Positions 45,507 to 54,366 of a stretch of 64,000 bases of DNA are shown in pieces. Numbering within the stretch: the stretch's first letter is position 1; each line of letters opens with the position of its first letter. Below the pieces are notes generated by a model. That model did no database searches, was not told the DNA's origin, and saw only the letters and a list, made by a program, of their open reading frames with translations. Source of the DNA: Methylobacterium sp. E-045 (GTDB lineage: Bacteria; Pseudomonadota; Alphaproteobacteria; Rhizobiales; Beijerinckiaceae). A program made the translations under genes and the position numbers. The stretch is from contig NZ_JAKSYE010000085.1 in the NCBI RefSeq assembly GCF_022829685.1, positions 248,001 to 312,000 on the forward strand, in the 5' to 3' direction.

Positions 45507-46135
45507 CGCGGGGACATCTCCTCGTCACCGGTTTCGGCCCCTTTCCCGGCATGCCGCGCAACCCGAGCGAAACGCTCGCCCGGCAGGTCGGACATCTTGG
45601 CCGACATGGCATCGCGGGGTTTCCGGTGCGCACGCTGATCCTGCGCACCGCATATGCGGCGATCCCCGAGTTGCTGGAACCGGCCCTCGCCGAGAGGCCG
45701 GCGGCCGTGCTGATGATCGGCGTCGCCGGCCGAGCGAAGCGCGTCCGCGTCGAGGCTCGCGCCCTCAACCGGGCGAGTCGGCTGTTCCCGGACGCATCGG
45801 GACGGATGCCGGCGACCCTCCGCCTCGACCGGGACGGGCCGGCGCTGCGCAGGGCGCCGATCGCGTACCGCGCCCTCGTCGCCCTTCGGCACCACGGGAT
45901 CGCCGCGATCCCGTCCGTGAATGCCGGGCGCTATCTCTGCAATGCCAGCTACTTTCGCGCACTGGCGGAAGACTGCCCGGTCCTGTTTCTGCACATCCCT
46001 CCGGCAAAGCCCGGCTGGCGGCCCAGGACAGGGCCGGCTCTCAAACGGCGCGATCCCTCCGCCACGCTGCCGCGGGCGGTGGCCCACGTGGGACGCCTGA
46101 TGCGCGTGGCCGCCCGGCGCCGGAACCCCGCGTAA
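45503..46135 (+). CDS. pcp: Pyroglutamyl-peptidase I (C15 family)
   Basis: A 210-aa cysteine peptidase that removes N-terminal pyroglutamate. The triad is visible: Glu84 (GRAKRVRVEARALN), Cys146 (AGRYLCNASY) and His164 (LFLHIPP). The N terminus LLVTGFGPFPGMPRNPS is typical. The start is GTG 45503 overlapping the meaB stop (GTGA), so it is translationally coupled to meaB, an unusual pairing. The C-terminal 35 residues are Arg-rich. Confidence 0.9.
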   Translation: MTRGHLLVTGFGPFPGMPRNPSETLARQVGHLGRHGIAGFPVRTLILRTAYAAIPELLEPALAERPAAVLMIGVAGRAKRVRVEARALNRASRLFPDASGRMPATLRLDRDGPALRRAPIAYRALVALRHHGIAAIPSVNAGRYLCNASYFRALAEDCPVLFLHIPPAKPGWRPRTGPALKRRDPSATLPRAVAHVGRLMRVAARRRNPA

Positions 46136-46263
46136 ACCGCGCCGTCAACAAAAACGCCGCGCCATGGTGCCCTTCGACCACTTCGCACGTTCTGTGACCA
46201 TCGGATGCGGGCGCCGCCTTGGAAGCGCCGATCGCGCGTCCTCGATTTTCAGGGAGCAGACCA

Positions 46264-46608
46264 ATGGTTGATACGGATCGAGTCGTCGGAGCGGCCAAGG
46301 ACCTCGGCGGCCGCGCACAGAGCGCCATCGGCGATGCCGTCGGATCGTCGCGCAATTCGGCGGAAGGCCGCTACCGCGAGGCCGAAGGGCGCGCTCAGGA
46401 AGTCTACGGCCAGGCCAAGGACACCCTGCGCGACGTCGCCGACAACGTCTCGGATTATGCCGGCGACGCCTATGACCGCGGCGGCTCCTATGTCCGCGAC
46501 GGCGCCCGCGCGGTGGAGAGCCGTGTCGAGGAGAACCCGCTCATCGCCCTCGTGATCGCCGGCGCCGTCGGCTACGGCCTCGCCCTGCTGCTGCACGGCC
46601 GCCGCTGA
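46264..46608 (+). CDS. CsbD / DUF883-like membrane-anchored stress protein
   Basis: A 114-aa protein. The first half resembles CsbD (VGAAKDLGGRAQSAIGDAVG, a repeated helix), and the end resembles the DUF883 (ElaB/YqjD) tail: VEENPLIALVIAGAVGYGLALLLHGRR, a C-terminal membrane anchor. DUF883 proteins attach to the inner membrane and some bind ribosomes in stationary phase. GGGAG lies upstream of ATG 46264. A terminator follows. Confidence 0.8.
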   Translation: MVDTDRVVGAAKDLGGRAQSAIGDAVGSSRNSAEGRYREAEGRAQEVYGQAKDTLRDVADNVSDYAGDAYDRGGSYVRDGARAVESRVEENPLIALVIAGAVGYGLALLLHGRR

Positions 46609-46635
46609 GCCTTCACGTCCCGTCGCCTGTCGATC

Positions 46636-46670
46636 GCCCTGTCTCGCCCTCCGGCAAGGCAGGGCTTTCT
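46636..46670 (+). terminator. Terminator after the CsbD-like gene
   Basis: GCCCTG (46636-46641) and CAGGGC (46660-46665) close an imperfect hairpin whose inner stem is GCC/GGC, followed at once by TTTCT. It lies 28 bases after the stop and just before the convergent bdhA stop. Confidence 0.6.
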
Positions 46671-46677
46671 GTATCGG

Positions 46678-47463
46678 CTACTGCGCCGTCCAGCCGCCAT
46701 CCATCGGAATGTTGGCCCCGGTGATCTGGCTGGCGCCGTCGGAACACAGGAACACGGCCAAAGCCGCCACCTGCTCCACCGTCACGAATTCCTTGGTGGG
46801 CTGGGCGGCCAGCAGCACGTCGTTCATGACCTGCTCCTTGGTCATGCCCCGCGCCTTCATCGTATCGGGGATCTGCGCCTCCACCAGGGGCGTCCAGACA
46901 TAGCCCGGCGAGATGCAGTTCACCGTGATGCCGTGGGTGGCGAGTTCCAGCGCCGCCGTCTTGGTGAGGCCGGCGATGCCGTGCTTGGCCGAGACGTAGG
47001 CCGACTTGAACGGCGAGGCGACAAGGGAATGCGCCGAGGCGGTGTTGATGATCCGGCCCCATTTGCGCGCCTTCATGCCGGGAATGGCGTAGCGCATCGT
47101 GTAGAAGGCCGAGGACAGGTTGAGGGCGATGATCTGCTCCCACTTCTCCGGCGGGAAATCCTCAATCGGCGAGACGTACTGGACGCCGGCGTTGTTCACG
47201 AGGACGTCGACGGAGCCGAAGGTCTCCTCGCCCAGCCGGATCAGCCCCTCGATCTCGCCGGGCTTCGTCAGGTCGGCGGGGGAATAGGCCGCCTTCACGC
47301 CGAAATCCGCCTCGATCCCGCTGCGCTCCCGCTCGATGTCCTCCGGCTTGCCGAAGCCGTTGATGACGACGTTGGCGCCCTCCTTGGCGAAGGCGCGGGC
47401 ATAGGCGAGGCCGATGCCGCTGGTGGACCCCGTGACGATGGCGGTCTTGGAAGTCAGGCTCAT
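46678..47463 (-). CDS. bdhA: 3-hydroxybutyrate dehydrogenase
   Basis: A 261-aa SDR that interconverts D-3-hydroxybutyrate and acetoacetate with NAD+, a step of polyhydroxybutyrate breakdown. The markers are TGSTSGIGLAYA, NNAGVQYVSPIEDFP, NTASAHSLVASPFKSAYVSAKHG (Ser, Tyr, Lys) and ISPGYVWTPLVEAQI. GGAG precedes ATG 47463. It follows adc by 26 bases. Confidence 0.95.
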   Translation of the reverse strand: MSLTSKTAIVTGSTSGIGLAYARAFAKEGANVVINGFGKPEDIERERSGIEADFGVKAAYSPADLTKPGEIEGLIRLGEETFGSVDVLVNNAGVQYVSPIEDFPPEKWEQIIALNLSSAFYTMRYAIPGMKARKWGRIINTASAHSLVASPFKSAYVSAKHGIAGLTKTAALELATHGITVNCISPGYVWTPLVEAQIPDTMKARGMTKEQVMNDVLLAAQPTKEFVTVEQVAALAVFLCSDGASQITGANIPMDGGWTAQ

Positions 47464-47489
47464 GGAAATCTCCGTCCGTGTCGGCGCGT

Positions 47490-48233
47490 TCAGGCGAGAT
47501 AGTCGTGCAGCACCTGCCCGTAGGGCAAGGTGAAGTCCACGATCATGTGCCGCCCGCCGACGATGCGCTTCACCGGCAGGTCGGCGACACGACAATTCAC
47601 GTGCGGGATCAGGTCGAGGCGGGCCTCGCCGTCCCAGGCGCCATGAACGGTGATGTCCTCCAGGCGATAGCCCACGAGCTGGGCCACCTTCGGGGCGCCG
47701 GTGACGTCTGGGAGAAGCTTGAGGTTCACGTTGAGGCGGCCGAGGCCGGCCTTCACGGTGTCGAGCTCGTTCTCCAAGCTTGTGTGCTTGTAGGTCATGG
47801 TGCCCATCGCCACCCGCTCCTCGTCGTAATGGAGCGTGCCGGTGAGGGTGTCCTTCGTGACCTTGAGGCGCGGCACGCCCCATTTCTTCGGGAAGCCCCA
47901 GATTTCGCGGCCGGCGGTGATCGGCGGCTCGTCGTCGAGATACATCTGGATCGAGAAGTTGCAGGCCTCGCCGTTATAGGAGGCGATGGCGCCCGAGCCG
48001 CTCTCCTCGTAATCGCCGAAGCCGGAGGAATCCGGCATCTTCATCCATTCATAATAGACGAGATTCTCGGGGTGCGGCTCCAGGGGCTCGGGCAGCGCCC
48101 GGCGCAGGGCGTCCGCATCCGTCTCGTAGGTGATGATGAGGTATTCGCGCCTGAGGAAGCGATACGGCCCGCGCGGATAGCTCGGGCTGAAGGCTGGCAT
48201 CGAGGGGACGTGCAGGATCTCGTCGCGGGTCAT
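47490..48233 (-). CDS. adc: Acetoacetate decarboxylase
   Basis: A 247-aa enzyme that turns acetoacetate into acetone and CO2 through a Schiff base. The catalytic Lys pair is Lys116-Lys117 in REIWGFPKKWG, the first matching the Schiff-base Lys of the Clostridium enzyme. FGDYEESGSG carries the conserved Glu. ATG 48233. With bdhA it would make acetone from 3-hydroxybutyrate. Confidence 0.95.
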   Translation of the reverse strand: MTRDEILHVPSMPAFSPSYPRGPYRFLRREYLIITYETDADALRRALPEPLEPHPENLVYYEWMKMPDSSGFGDYEESGSGAIASYNGEACNFSIQMYLDDEPPITAGREIWGFPKKWGVPRLKVTKDTLTGTLHYDEERVAMGTMTYKHTSLENELDTVKAGLGRLNVNLKLLPDVTGAPKVAQLVGYRLEDITVHGAWDGEARLDLIPHVNCRVADLPVKRIVGGRHMIVDFTLPYGQVLHDYLA

Positions 48234-48270
48234 GGCGTGTTGGGCTCCCGGGTAGAAGGTCGGTGCGGGG

Positions 48271-49389
48271 TCAGTCGCGGGCGTCCCGCGTCAGGTCGAA
48301 CACAGCGACGCCGGTCTCGTCCTGCACGCGATCCCGCCACGCGGGCGCCCGCAGGGAGCGGCGCAGGTCATCGGCACCCGCCGCCCAGTGTTCGAGCATG
48401 GTGGCGCGGGAAAACTCGTAATCCTTCGAGTTCCCCTCATAGGCTTTCCGCCGGTAGATCAGCTGCATCACCGTGGTGAAGTTGGCGTGGGTGACCTGGC
48501 GCAGGTAGGTGACGTCCTCGTCGCTCATCAGCTCCGGCGGCAGCTTCTCGGCGAGGCGCCGGAAGGCGGCTTTCGCCCTGCGGGCTTCGAGGTTCTTGTC
48601 GGTATTGAGCCGGGTGCGGCTCGAGAAGCGGATGTCCTTCTCACGCTCGGCCGCTTCGATGAGGGTGCGGGGCATCGGCCCGCGTGCGGCGAAGAGATCG
48701 ACCTGATAGACGACGAGGTCGCGGCTGCGCTCCTCGTCGAGGATGTATTGCAGCGGCGTGTTCGAGACGATGCCGCCGTCCCAATACTGCTCGCCGTCGA
48801 TGGTCACCGGCGGAAAGCCCGGCGGCAGCGCCCCCGAGGCCATGATGTGCTCGGGCGTGATGCGGTCGCAGCGGTTGTCGAAATAGACGAAGTTGCCGGT
48901 GCGCACGTTGACCGCGCCGATGCTGAGCCGGGTCCGGCCCTCGTTGACGAGGTCGAAATCGACGAGCCGCTCCAGCGTCGCCTTCAGCGGGGCGGTATCG
49001 TAATAGCTCAGCGCTTCCGGCGTGCCGGGCGGGTAGAGGGTGGCCGGAGGAAAGCGCGGCGTGAAGAAGCCGGGCACCCCCACAGTGGCGATCCAATTGG
49101 CGCTGGCCTCGTTGAAGGCCGCCCGCGCCTGCTCTCCGGGAAACCACGGCGAACCCATCACGCCGGACGAGACCTGCTCCCAGAACGCCTTCAACCGCTC
49201 CACGCGGCGCTCGGGCGGGTTGCCGGCGATCAGGGCAGCATTGATGGCGCCGATGGAGATGCCCGCCACCCAATCGGGCGCGATTGCCTCCGCGGCCAGT
49301 GTCTCGTAGATGCCGGCCTGATAGGAACCGAGGGCCCCGCCGCCCTGAAGCACGAGGACATGGGATTCGCCGCTGGAAAACTCTGTCAC
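48271..49389 (-). CDS. Patatin-like phospholipase, DUF3734 type
   Basis: A 372-aa lipase-fold protein. The oxyanion loop is QGGGALGSYQAG (residues 15-26), the nucleophile elbow GISIG has Ser45, and the catalytic Asp is in YWDGGIVSNTPL. The C-terminal region with DKNLEARRAKAAFRRL and AMLEHW-like ending is the DUF3734 type. There is no signal peptide. GTG 49389 has GAGAGG upstream. It lies 37 bases before adc on the same strand and probably forms an operon with adc and bdhA; release of acyl chains or granule attack is possible. Confidence 0.9.
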   Translation of the reverse strand: MTEFSSGESHVLVLQGGGALGSYQAGIYETLAAEAIAPDWVAGISIGAINAALIAGNPPERRVERLKAFWEQVSSGVMGSPWFPGEQARAAFNEASANWIATVGVPGFFTPRFPPATLYPPGTPEALSYYDTAPLKATLERLVDFDLVNEGRTRLSIGAVNVRTGNFVYFDNRCDRITPEHIMASGALPPGFPPVTIDGEQYWDGGIVSNTPLQYILDEERSRDLVVYQVDLFAARGPMPRTLIEAAEREKDIRFSSRTRLNTDKNLEARRAKAAFRRLAEKLPPELMSDEDVTYLRQVTHANFTTVMQLIYRRKAYEGNSKDYEFSRATMLEHWAAGADDLRRSLRAPAWRDRVQDETGVAVFDLTRDARD

Positions 49390-49671
49390 GGGCGCGGACC
49401 TCTCAGGGACGTCCCTCGACGCCGTTCACCGGTGGAGCAGGGTGGACGTCGAACGATGACGGCACCATGACCCAAGGCCGCCCCGATGACCATCGTCCCG
49501 CACTGCGAAGGCGGGCTCGGGAAGCCGGGACGGTTGACAGGCGGTGTTCCTTCGCCAACACCGCCGGGCCAGCCGCGGCTTTTCCCGCCCGCCCCGGACG
49601 CCTCCGGCCGCTTTCATGCCCGGCACGGGCCCACGGCGTGCAGAACGGCGACGAACAAGGATCTCTGACCG

Positions 49672-50634
49672 ATGTCGGTGACGCGCTCCTATCTCGATTT
49701 CGAGAAGCCGGTGGCCGAGCTCGAATCCAAGCTGGAGGAGCTGAGGACCCTAGCGGCCCGCGACGGGGCGGTTTCCATCAGCGAGGAGGTCGGCCGTCTC
49801 GAAGGCAAGGCCGCCGCCGCCCTGTCGGACATCTACGCCACCCTGACGCCCTGGCAGAAGACGCAGGTGGCACGCCATCCGCAGCGCCCGCACTTCATCG
49901 ACTATTGCGCCGGCCTGATCACCGAGTTCACCCCCCTGGCCGGGGACCGCCATTACGGTGAGGATCAGGCCATCGTCGCCGGCTTCGGCCGTTTCGAGGG
50001 CCGCGCCGTCTGCGTGCTCGGCCAGGAGAAGGGCTCCTCTACCGAGAGCCGCCTGCGCCACAATTTCGGAATGGCCAAACCCGAAGGCTACCGCAAGGCC
50101 GTGCGGCTGATGGAGATGGCCGACCGCTTCGGCCTTCCCGTCCTCGCCTTCGTCGATACGGCCGGTGCCTTTCCCGGCATCGAGGCAGAAGAACGCGGCC
50201 AGGCCGAGGCCATCGCCCGCTCCACCGAGACCTGCCTCGGCCTCGGCGTGCCCAACGTCGCCGTGGTCATCGGGGAAGGCGGTTCGGGGGGCGCCATCGC
50301 GCTCGCCACCGCCAACCGCGTCCTCATGCTCGAACATGCGATCTACGGCGTCATCTCCCCCGAGGGCGCGGCCTCGATCCTCTGGCGCGACCAGGGCCGG
50401 GCGGCGGATGCGGCCACCGCCATGAAAATTACGGCCCAGGATCTCCTGCGCCTCGGGATCATCGACGCCATCATACCGGAAGCCACGGGCGGCGCCCATC
50501 GCGGCCGCGACGCGGCGATCGCCAACACCGGCAAGGCCGTGGCCAAGGCGCTCGCCGAGTTCGACGGCCTGAGTCCCGACGAAATCCGCGATCGCCGGGC
50601 GGCGAAGTTCCTCGATATCGGTCGCAAACTGTAG
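49672..50634 (+). CDS. accA: Acetyl-CoA carboxylase carboxyltransferase subunit alpha
   Basis: A 320-aa subunit of the carboxyltransferase that moves the carboxyl group from biotin to acetyl-CoA to make malonyl-CoA. It starts LDFEKPVAELESKLEEL, has the RHPQRPHFIDYCAGL segment, and the crotonase-fold core FVDTAGAFPGIEAEERGQ and EGGSGGAIALATANRVLMLEHAIYGVISPEGAASILW. ATG 49672. AccD is not nearby, as is usual. Confidence 0.97.
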   Translation: MSVTRSYLDFEKPVAELESKLEELRTLAARDGAVSISEEVGRLEGKAAAALSDIYATLTPWQKTQVARHPQRPHFIDYCAGLITEFTPLAGDRHYGEDQAIVAGFGRFEGRAVCVLGQEKGSSTESRLRHNFGMAKPEGYRKAVRLMEMADRFGLPVLAFVDTAGAFPGIEAEERGQAEAIARSTETCLGLGVPNVAVVIGEGGSGGAIALATANRVLMLEHAIYGVISPEGAASILWRDQGRAADAATAMKITAQDLLRLGIIDAIIPEATGGAHRGRDAAIANTGKAVAKALAEFDGLSPDEIRDRRAAKFLDIGRKL

Positions 50635-51011
50635 CCCGCTCCCTAGTGCGTCGTTTTGGCGCATATGGACGAAGGAACCAGTAAGGGTTTTGTTAAATCC
50701 CGCCCAGCCTGCCTTTCCGAGCTCGGCGTTCCGAGCACCATACCTCCACACGCGCCGTGCCGGGAGCGGAAAGACCAGCGGAATCAAGTCGATTGCCATC
50801 CGGCCTCCATCCGCGAACGTCACGGCCGACGGACACTTTGCGGCAATGTGTTGCCCATACTGAGGACGACACCGAAATCCACATCTCGCCGCGCCGGCCA
50901 TTTACGTCTTCTTGCGGTAACAACCGGGTAAGTTTAATGACGCTATTGGGTTGGGGAGTGGCGTTCGACGGGCGAGATCCCGCGAGCGCATGAATGAGGA
51001 CGGGGTTCCCC
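50635..51011. other. Intergenic region before the second L,D-transpeptidase gene
   Basis: About 375 bases with AT-richer islands (50680-50695 with GTTTTGTTAAATC, and 50915-50945 with GGTAACAACCGGGTAAGTTTAATGAC). The second island probably contains the promoter. No RNA, hairpin or small gene could be supported. Confidence 0.4.
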
Positions 51012-52577
51012 ATGGCTTTGCGCCCGCTGGCTCTACGATTGGCTACGGCTGCCGGTGTCGTTGCGCTCGCTCTCTCCCTCACCGCTTGCCAGGATGGCTC
51101 GATGGGCGGTGGCGTTCCGCTGCGCGCCCTTGCGCCGGTTCCTGCCAAGACCCTCGCGCTGATGGCCCAGAAGGGCATGGCCGCCAATGACCCCATCCTG
51201 ATCCGCGCCTATAAGAAGGAAGCGGAGATGGAGGTGTGGAAGCGCGGCACGAACGGCCAGTATGCGCTCCTCAAGACCTTCCCGATCTGCCGCTGGTCGG
51301 GCCAGCTCGGCCCCAAGACAAAACAGGGCGACCGTCAGGCTCCCGAGGGGTTCTACACGGTGACGCCGGGGCAGATGAACCCGAACTCGTCCTATTATCT
51401 CTCCTTCGATACCGGCTATCCGAACAACTACGACCGGGCCAACGGGCGCACCGGAAACTACATCATGGTGCACGGCACCTGCTCGTCGTCGGGCTGTTTC
51501 GCCATGACCGACGAGTCCATGGGTGAGCTCTACGCCCTGGCGCGCGATTCCTTCGCCGGCGGGCAGCGCGCTTTCCAGTTCCAGTCCTATCCGTTCCGGA
51601 TGACGGCGACGAACTTCGCCAAGTATCGCAACGACCCCAACGCGCCGTTCTGGAAGAACCTGAAGGAAGGCTCGGATTACTTCGAGGCCCTGCGCGAAGA
51701 GCCGCGGGTGAACGTCTGCGGTACGCGCTACGTCTTCGGCGGACAGGACGTTGCCGCCGGCTCGTGCTCGCCGAAGGTGGACACGCTCGTCGCCGAGAAG
51801 CGGGCGAAGGACAACCACGACATCGCCGAACTCGTCGCCAAGGGCACACCGGCGACAAGAGTCGTCTATGACGATGGCGGCCAAAATCCGGTCTTCCGGC
51901 CGCAGGCACCCGCCTCGACGATGGCCTTCGCCAACCTGACGAAGAACGACGAGCCGGAGGCGCCCTACGACCCCAAGGAATATGCCCGCCACCATCTCGG
52001 CGAGGTGAGCCGGCCCGAGAGCCTGGCCGCCGGCGAGCGCGAGGTCGAGGTGGATGCCAAGGGACGGCCGGTCCTGCTGGCCGCCGTCGAGGCTCCGATC
52101 CCGACCAAGGCCGCCGCGGCAGCCCTCAAGGCAGGGGGCGACAAGACCAAGCCCGGCAGCGTCGTCACCAAGACGAACGCGGCGCCCGAGCCGCTAAAGC
52201 CGGCGACGCCGACGCGCGTGCTCGTGGCTGATGCCGACGTGGATTCGCCCTCCTACACGAAGGTCCTGGGCAGCCTCCTGACCGGCAAGGCCTCGCCGAC
52301 CCCGGCGACCCCGTCAGCCGACGCCGCAACGATCCCGGCCGCAGCCGCTGCCCAGGAGACGATCCAGTCGGCACCGAAGCCGGGCAAAGCCATCCATACC
52401 GCCCATGCGATCGCGGTGCCGACGGTGACCGGCGCGGTGGGACAAAAGGCCAAGATCGCGGCCGAATCCGCGAAAGCCGGAAAGACCCCAGCGGTGAAGG
52501 CCGTCCCCGCCAAGGAAGCCGCGGCGAAGGACGGCTTGGTGAAGGATGGCACAGCGAAGGCGACGCCGAAGCTTTGA
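51012..52577 (+). CDS. L,D-transpeptidase-like lipoprotein (YafK type)
   Basis: A 521-aa lipoprotein: hydrophobic signal with lipobox LTAC (residues 24-27), a YkuD-type catalytic region with YIMVHGTCSSSGCFAM (His154, Cys162), then a long Ala/Lys/Pro/Thr-rich tail from about residue 300. E. coli YafK/DpaA of this group cuts the link between Braun lipoprotein and peptidoglycan, so the activity may be hydrolytic. ATG 51012 (MALRPLALRL) is chosen; ATG 50994 is in frame six codons earlier. It stands alone. Confidence 0.87.
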   Translation: MALRPLALRLATAAGVVALALSLTACQDGSMGGGVPLRALAPVPAKTLALMAQKGMAANDPILIRAYKKEAEMEVWKRGTNGQYALLKTFPICRWSGQLGPKTKQGDRQAPEGFYTVTPGQMNPNSSYYLSFDTGYPNNYDRANGRTGNYIMVHGTCSSSGCFAMTDESMGELYALARDSFAGGQRAFQFQSYPFRMTATNFAKYRNDPNAPFWKNLKEGSDYFEALREEPRVNVCGTRYVFGGQDVAAGSCSPKVDTLVAEKRAKDNHDIAELVAKGTPATRVVYDDGGQNPVFRPQAPASTMAFANLTKNDEPEAPYDPKEYARHHLGEVSRPESLAAGEREVEVDAKGRPVLLAAVEAPIPTKAAAAALKAGGDKTKPGSVVTKTNAAPEPLKPATPTRVLVADADVDSPSYTKVLGSLLTGKASPTPATPSADAATIPAAAAAQETIQSAPKPGKAIHTAHAIAVPTVTGAVGQKAKIAAESAKAGKTPAVKAVPAKEAAAKDGLVKDGTAKATPKL

Positions 52578-52758
52578 GCTCTGCTTTGGCCGAATAGACG
52601 CTTCGCGACGTTTACTCGCCGGACTCCGAATCGGGTACCGCTCACGGTCCACTTCTCCGGGGAATGGAAGCGCGGGTCGAAATCTCCTGCCGGTCCTTAC
52701 GCCCGCGCCCCTCTCCCGGATGACCATCCGGGACCAAGCCAGGCGATGGACCAAGAAA

Positions 52759-52780
52759 AAAGGGCCCGCGAGGGCCCTTT
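52759..52780. terminator. Rho-independent terminator
   Basis: A perfect 9-bp stem (AAAGGGCCC 52759-52767, GGGCCCTTT 52772-52780) with loop GCGA. On the minus strand it is followed by TTTCTTGG, fitting the end of the small gene whose stop is at 52804. It could also stop plus-strand transcription from 52577. Confidence 0.8.
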
Positions 52781-52803
52781 CGTCGTTCGGATCGCTGCTG
52801 CGA

Positions 52804-53049
52804 TCACATGCGGTTCATGCGGCGGTTATGCATCATCCGGTGACGCATGTGGTTCCGATGCATGCGCATGTGGTGACGACGCTGCATGCGGTGATGCATC
52901 CGGTGCTCGCCACGGTGCATCCGCACGGGGGTGACGGTCTCGGAGGAGGTGACGCCCATCGGGGTGCCCGGAGCGGCCGAAGCGCTCGTCGCGAGGGCGC
53001 CGGCTCCAAGGCTTCCGACCATGGCGAGAGCGAAGATCAATTTTCTCAT
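52804..53049 (-). CDS. Small secreted His/Met/Arg-rich protein
   Basis: An 81-aa precursor. The signal peptide is MRKLIFALAMVGSLGAGALA with cleavage near SASA-AP. The mature part ends in about 35 residues made almost only of Met, His, Arg, Asn (for example HRMHHRMQRRHHMRMH). Such Met/His clusters bind copper, nickel or other soft metals in known periplasmic proteins; that function is inferred here. GGAAACG precedes ATG 53049 and a terminator follows. It converges with the transpeptidase gene. Confidence 0.8.
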   Translation of the reverse strand: MRKLIFALAMVGSLGAGALATSASAAPGTPMGVTSSETVTPVRMHRGEHRMHHRMQRRHHMRMHRNHMRHRMMHNRRMNRM

Positions 53050-53180
53050 CGGGCGTTTCCGTTCTCTTTCACCCGAGCGCGGCGCTCGGATTGATCTCCC
53101 CCGCTCGCGCTGGAGAGATGATTGCCGCACGCCGTAACGTGCGGCGGGTCCGGTTCGACCCGCCGCTGATAACACTCGAG

Positions 53181-53897
53181 TCAGAGTTTCGTTTCCTCGA
53201 AAGCCCGAACCCATTCGGCGCAGATGCCCGAACGAACGATGTCGTCGAGGGTGAACTCGACGATGGGGACCTGCATCATGCGGCTTTTCACGAGATGGAT
53301 CACGGTCCGGAGGCCCGACGTCTCGCGCAGGTCGGTCTGGGACACGTCTCCGTTGATGATGACCTGGCAATCATCTCCGATGCGGGTCAGGAACATCTTG
53401 ATTTCGGCGGTGGTGGTGTTCTGCGCCTCGTCGAGGATCACGAGGCAGTTCTTGAAGGTGCGTCCGCGCATCACCTCGAACGGGACCACCTCGATGTCGC
53501 CGGTCTTCATGGCGATCTCGTAGGCGGCGTCGCCCATCCGCTCCTTCATGGTCTCGGTCAGCGGCGCGACCCACGGCGCGATCTTTTCCTCCAGGCTGCC
53601 GGGAAAGAAGCCCAGCGAGCGACCCGATGGCACGTTGGGACGGGTGATGATGACCTTGGCGATGCGGCGCTGGCGGAGTTGATCTGCGGCGCGGGTTCCG
53701 GCGATGTAGGTCTTGCCGGTGCCGGCCGGTCCGAGGACAATGACCTGTTTGCTGACGGCAAGGGCATCCAGGTATTCGGCCTGCCGGACGGTGAGAGGTT
53801 GGATAGGGCCTAAATTACGCTCGTCGTCGAACCGGGTGCGGTGCAGCCGCACCGGGCGGTCTTCTACCAGCTCAAGTCGTGTGCGCCGTCTTTTCAT
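53181..53897 (-). CDS. phoH: PhoH family ATPase
   Basis: A 238-aa protein with the PhoH ATPase domain: Walker A GPAGTGKT (about residues 57-64), ITRPNVPSGRSLGFFPG, and Walker B CLVILDEAQNTT, followed by the GDVSQTDL sensor. PhoH proteins are linked to RNA metabolism and phosphate or stress responses; the exact reaction is unsettled. It lacks any KH or PIN domain, so it is the short form. ATG 53897. Confidence 0.92.
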   Translation of the reverse strand: MKRRRTRLELVEDRPVRLHRTRFDDERNLGPIQPLTVRQAEYLDALAVSKQVIVLGPAGTGKTYIAGTRAADQLRQRRIAKVIITRPNVPSGRSLGFFPGSLEEKIAPWVAPLTETMKERMGDAAYEIAMKTGDIEVVPFEVMRGRTFKNCLVILDEAQNTTTAEIKMFLTRIGDDCQVIINGDVSQTDLRETSGLRTVIHLVKSRMMQVPIVEFTLDDIVRSGICAEWVRAFEETKL

Positions 53898-54366
53898 CGA
53901 TCAACACTCCAACTGGACTTGCCAACTAGGGTTCAACTGATCTTCGACCTGCCTACGCGTCCTGCCCTCGATAAAACTTGCTAAACTATCCCTCATAATC
54001 GTTAACAAGTTAAATCGGCGGCAGATCTTTCAGTTCCACGTCTCGCTCCACCACCTGTGGACGACTCGGCGTATGTGTGACTTGGCCTATTTTTGACTTG
54101 GCCTATGGGTGCCGGGCTCCCGGTGCGGCAAGCCACGAATCACCCACGCACACACCATGCCGCTCCGGTGGCGACAGGGGCATGACGGCACGAAATCCTG
54201 GACGTGTGTCCGAATTCCGCTTCGGCAACGCGCGGATGAGGGAGGGTTTCAGTTTTCGACAGATGAGATGGTGGAACGACGAAGCATCCATCTCGACCAC
54301 GGCCCTTTGCGAGGGGCGAAACCGGCCGGGAACACACGACGTGTCGCATGCGTCCGGCGGGGTGCT
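53898..54366. other. Intergenic region phoH / helicase
   Basis: About 470 bases upstream of phoH (minus) and after the helicase stop (minus). An AT-rich part at 53960-54020 (with GTTAACAAGTTAAAT) probably carries the phoH promoter. A 13-base direct repeat TGACTTGGCCTAT occurs at 54079-54091 and 54095-54107. No gene is supported in 54110-54366. Confidence 0.45.
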
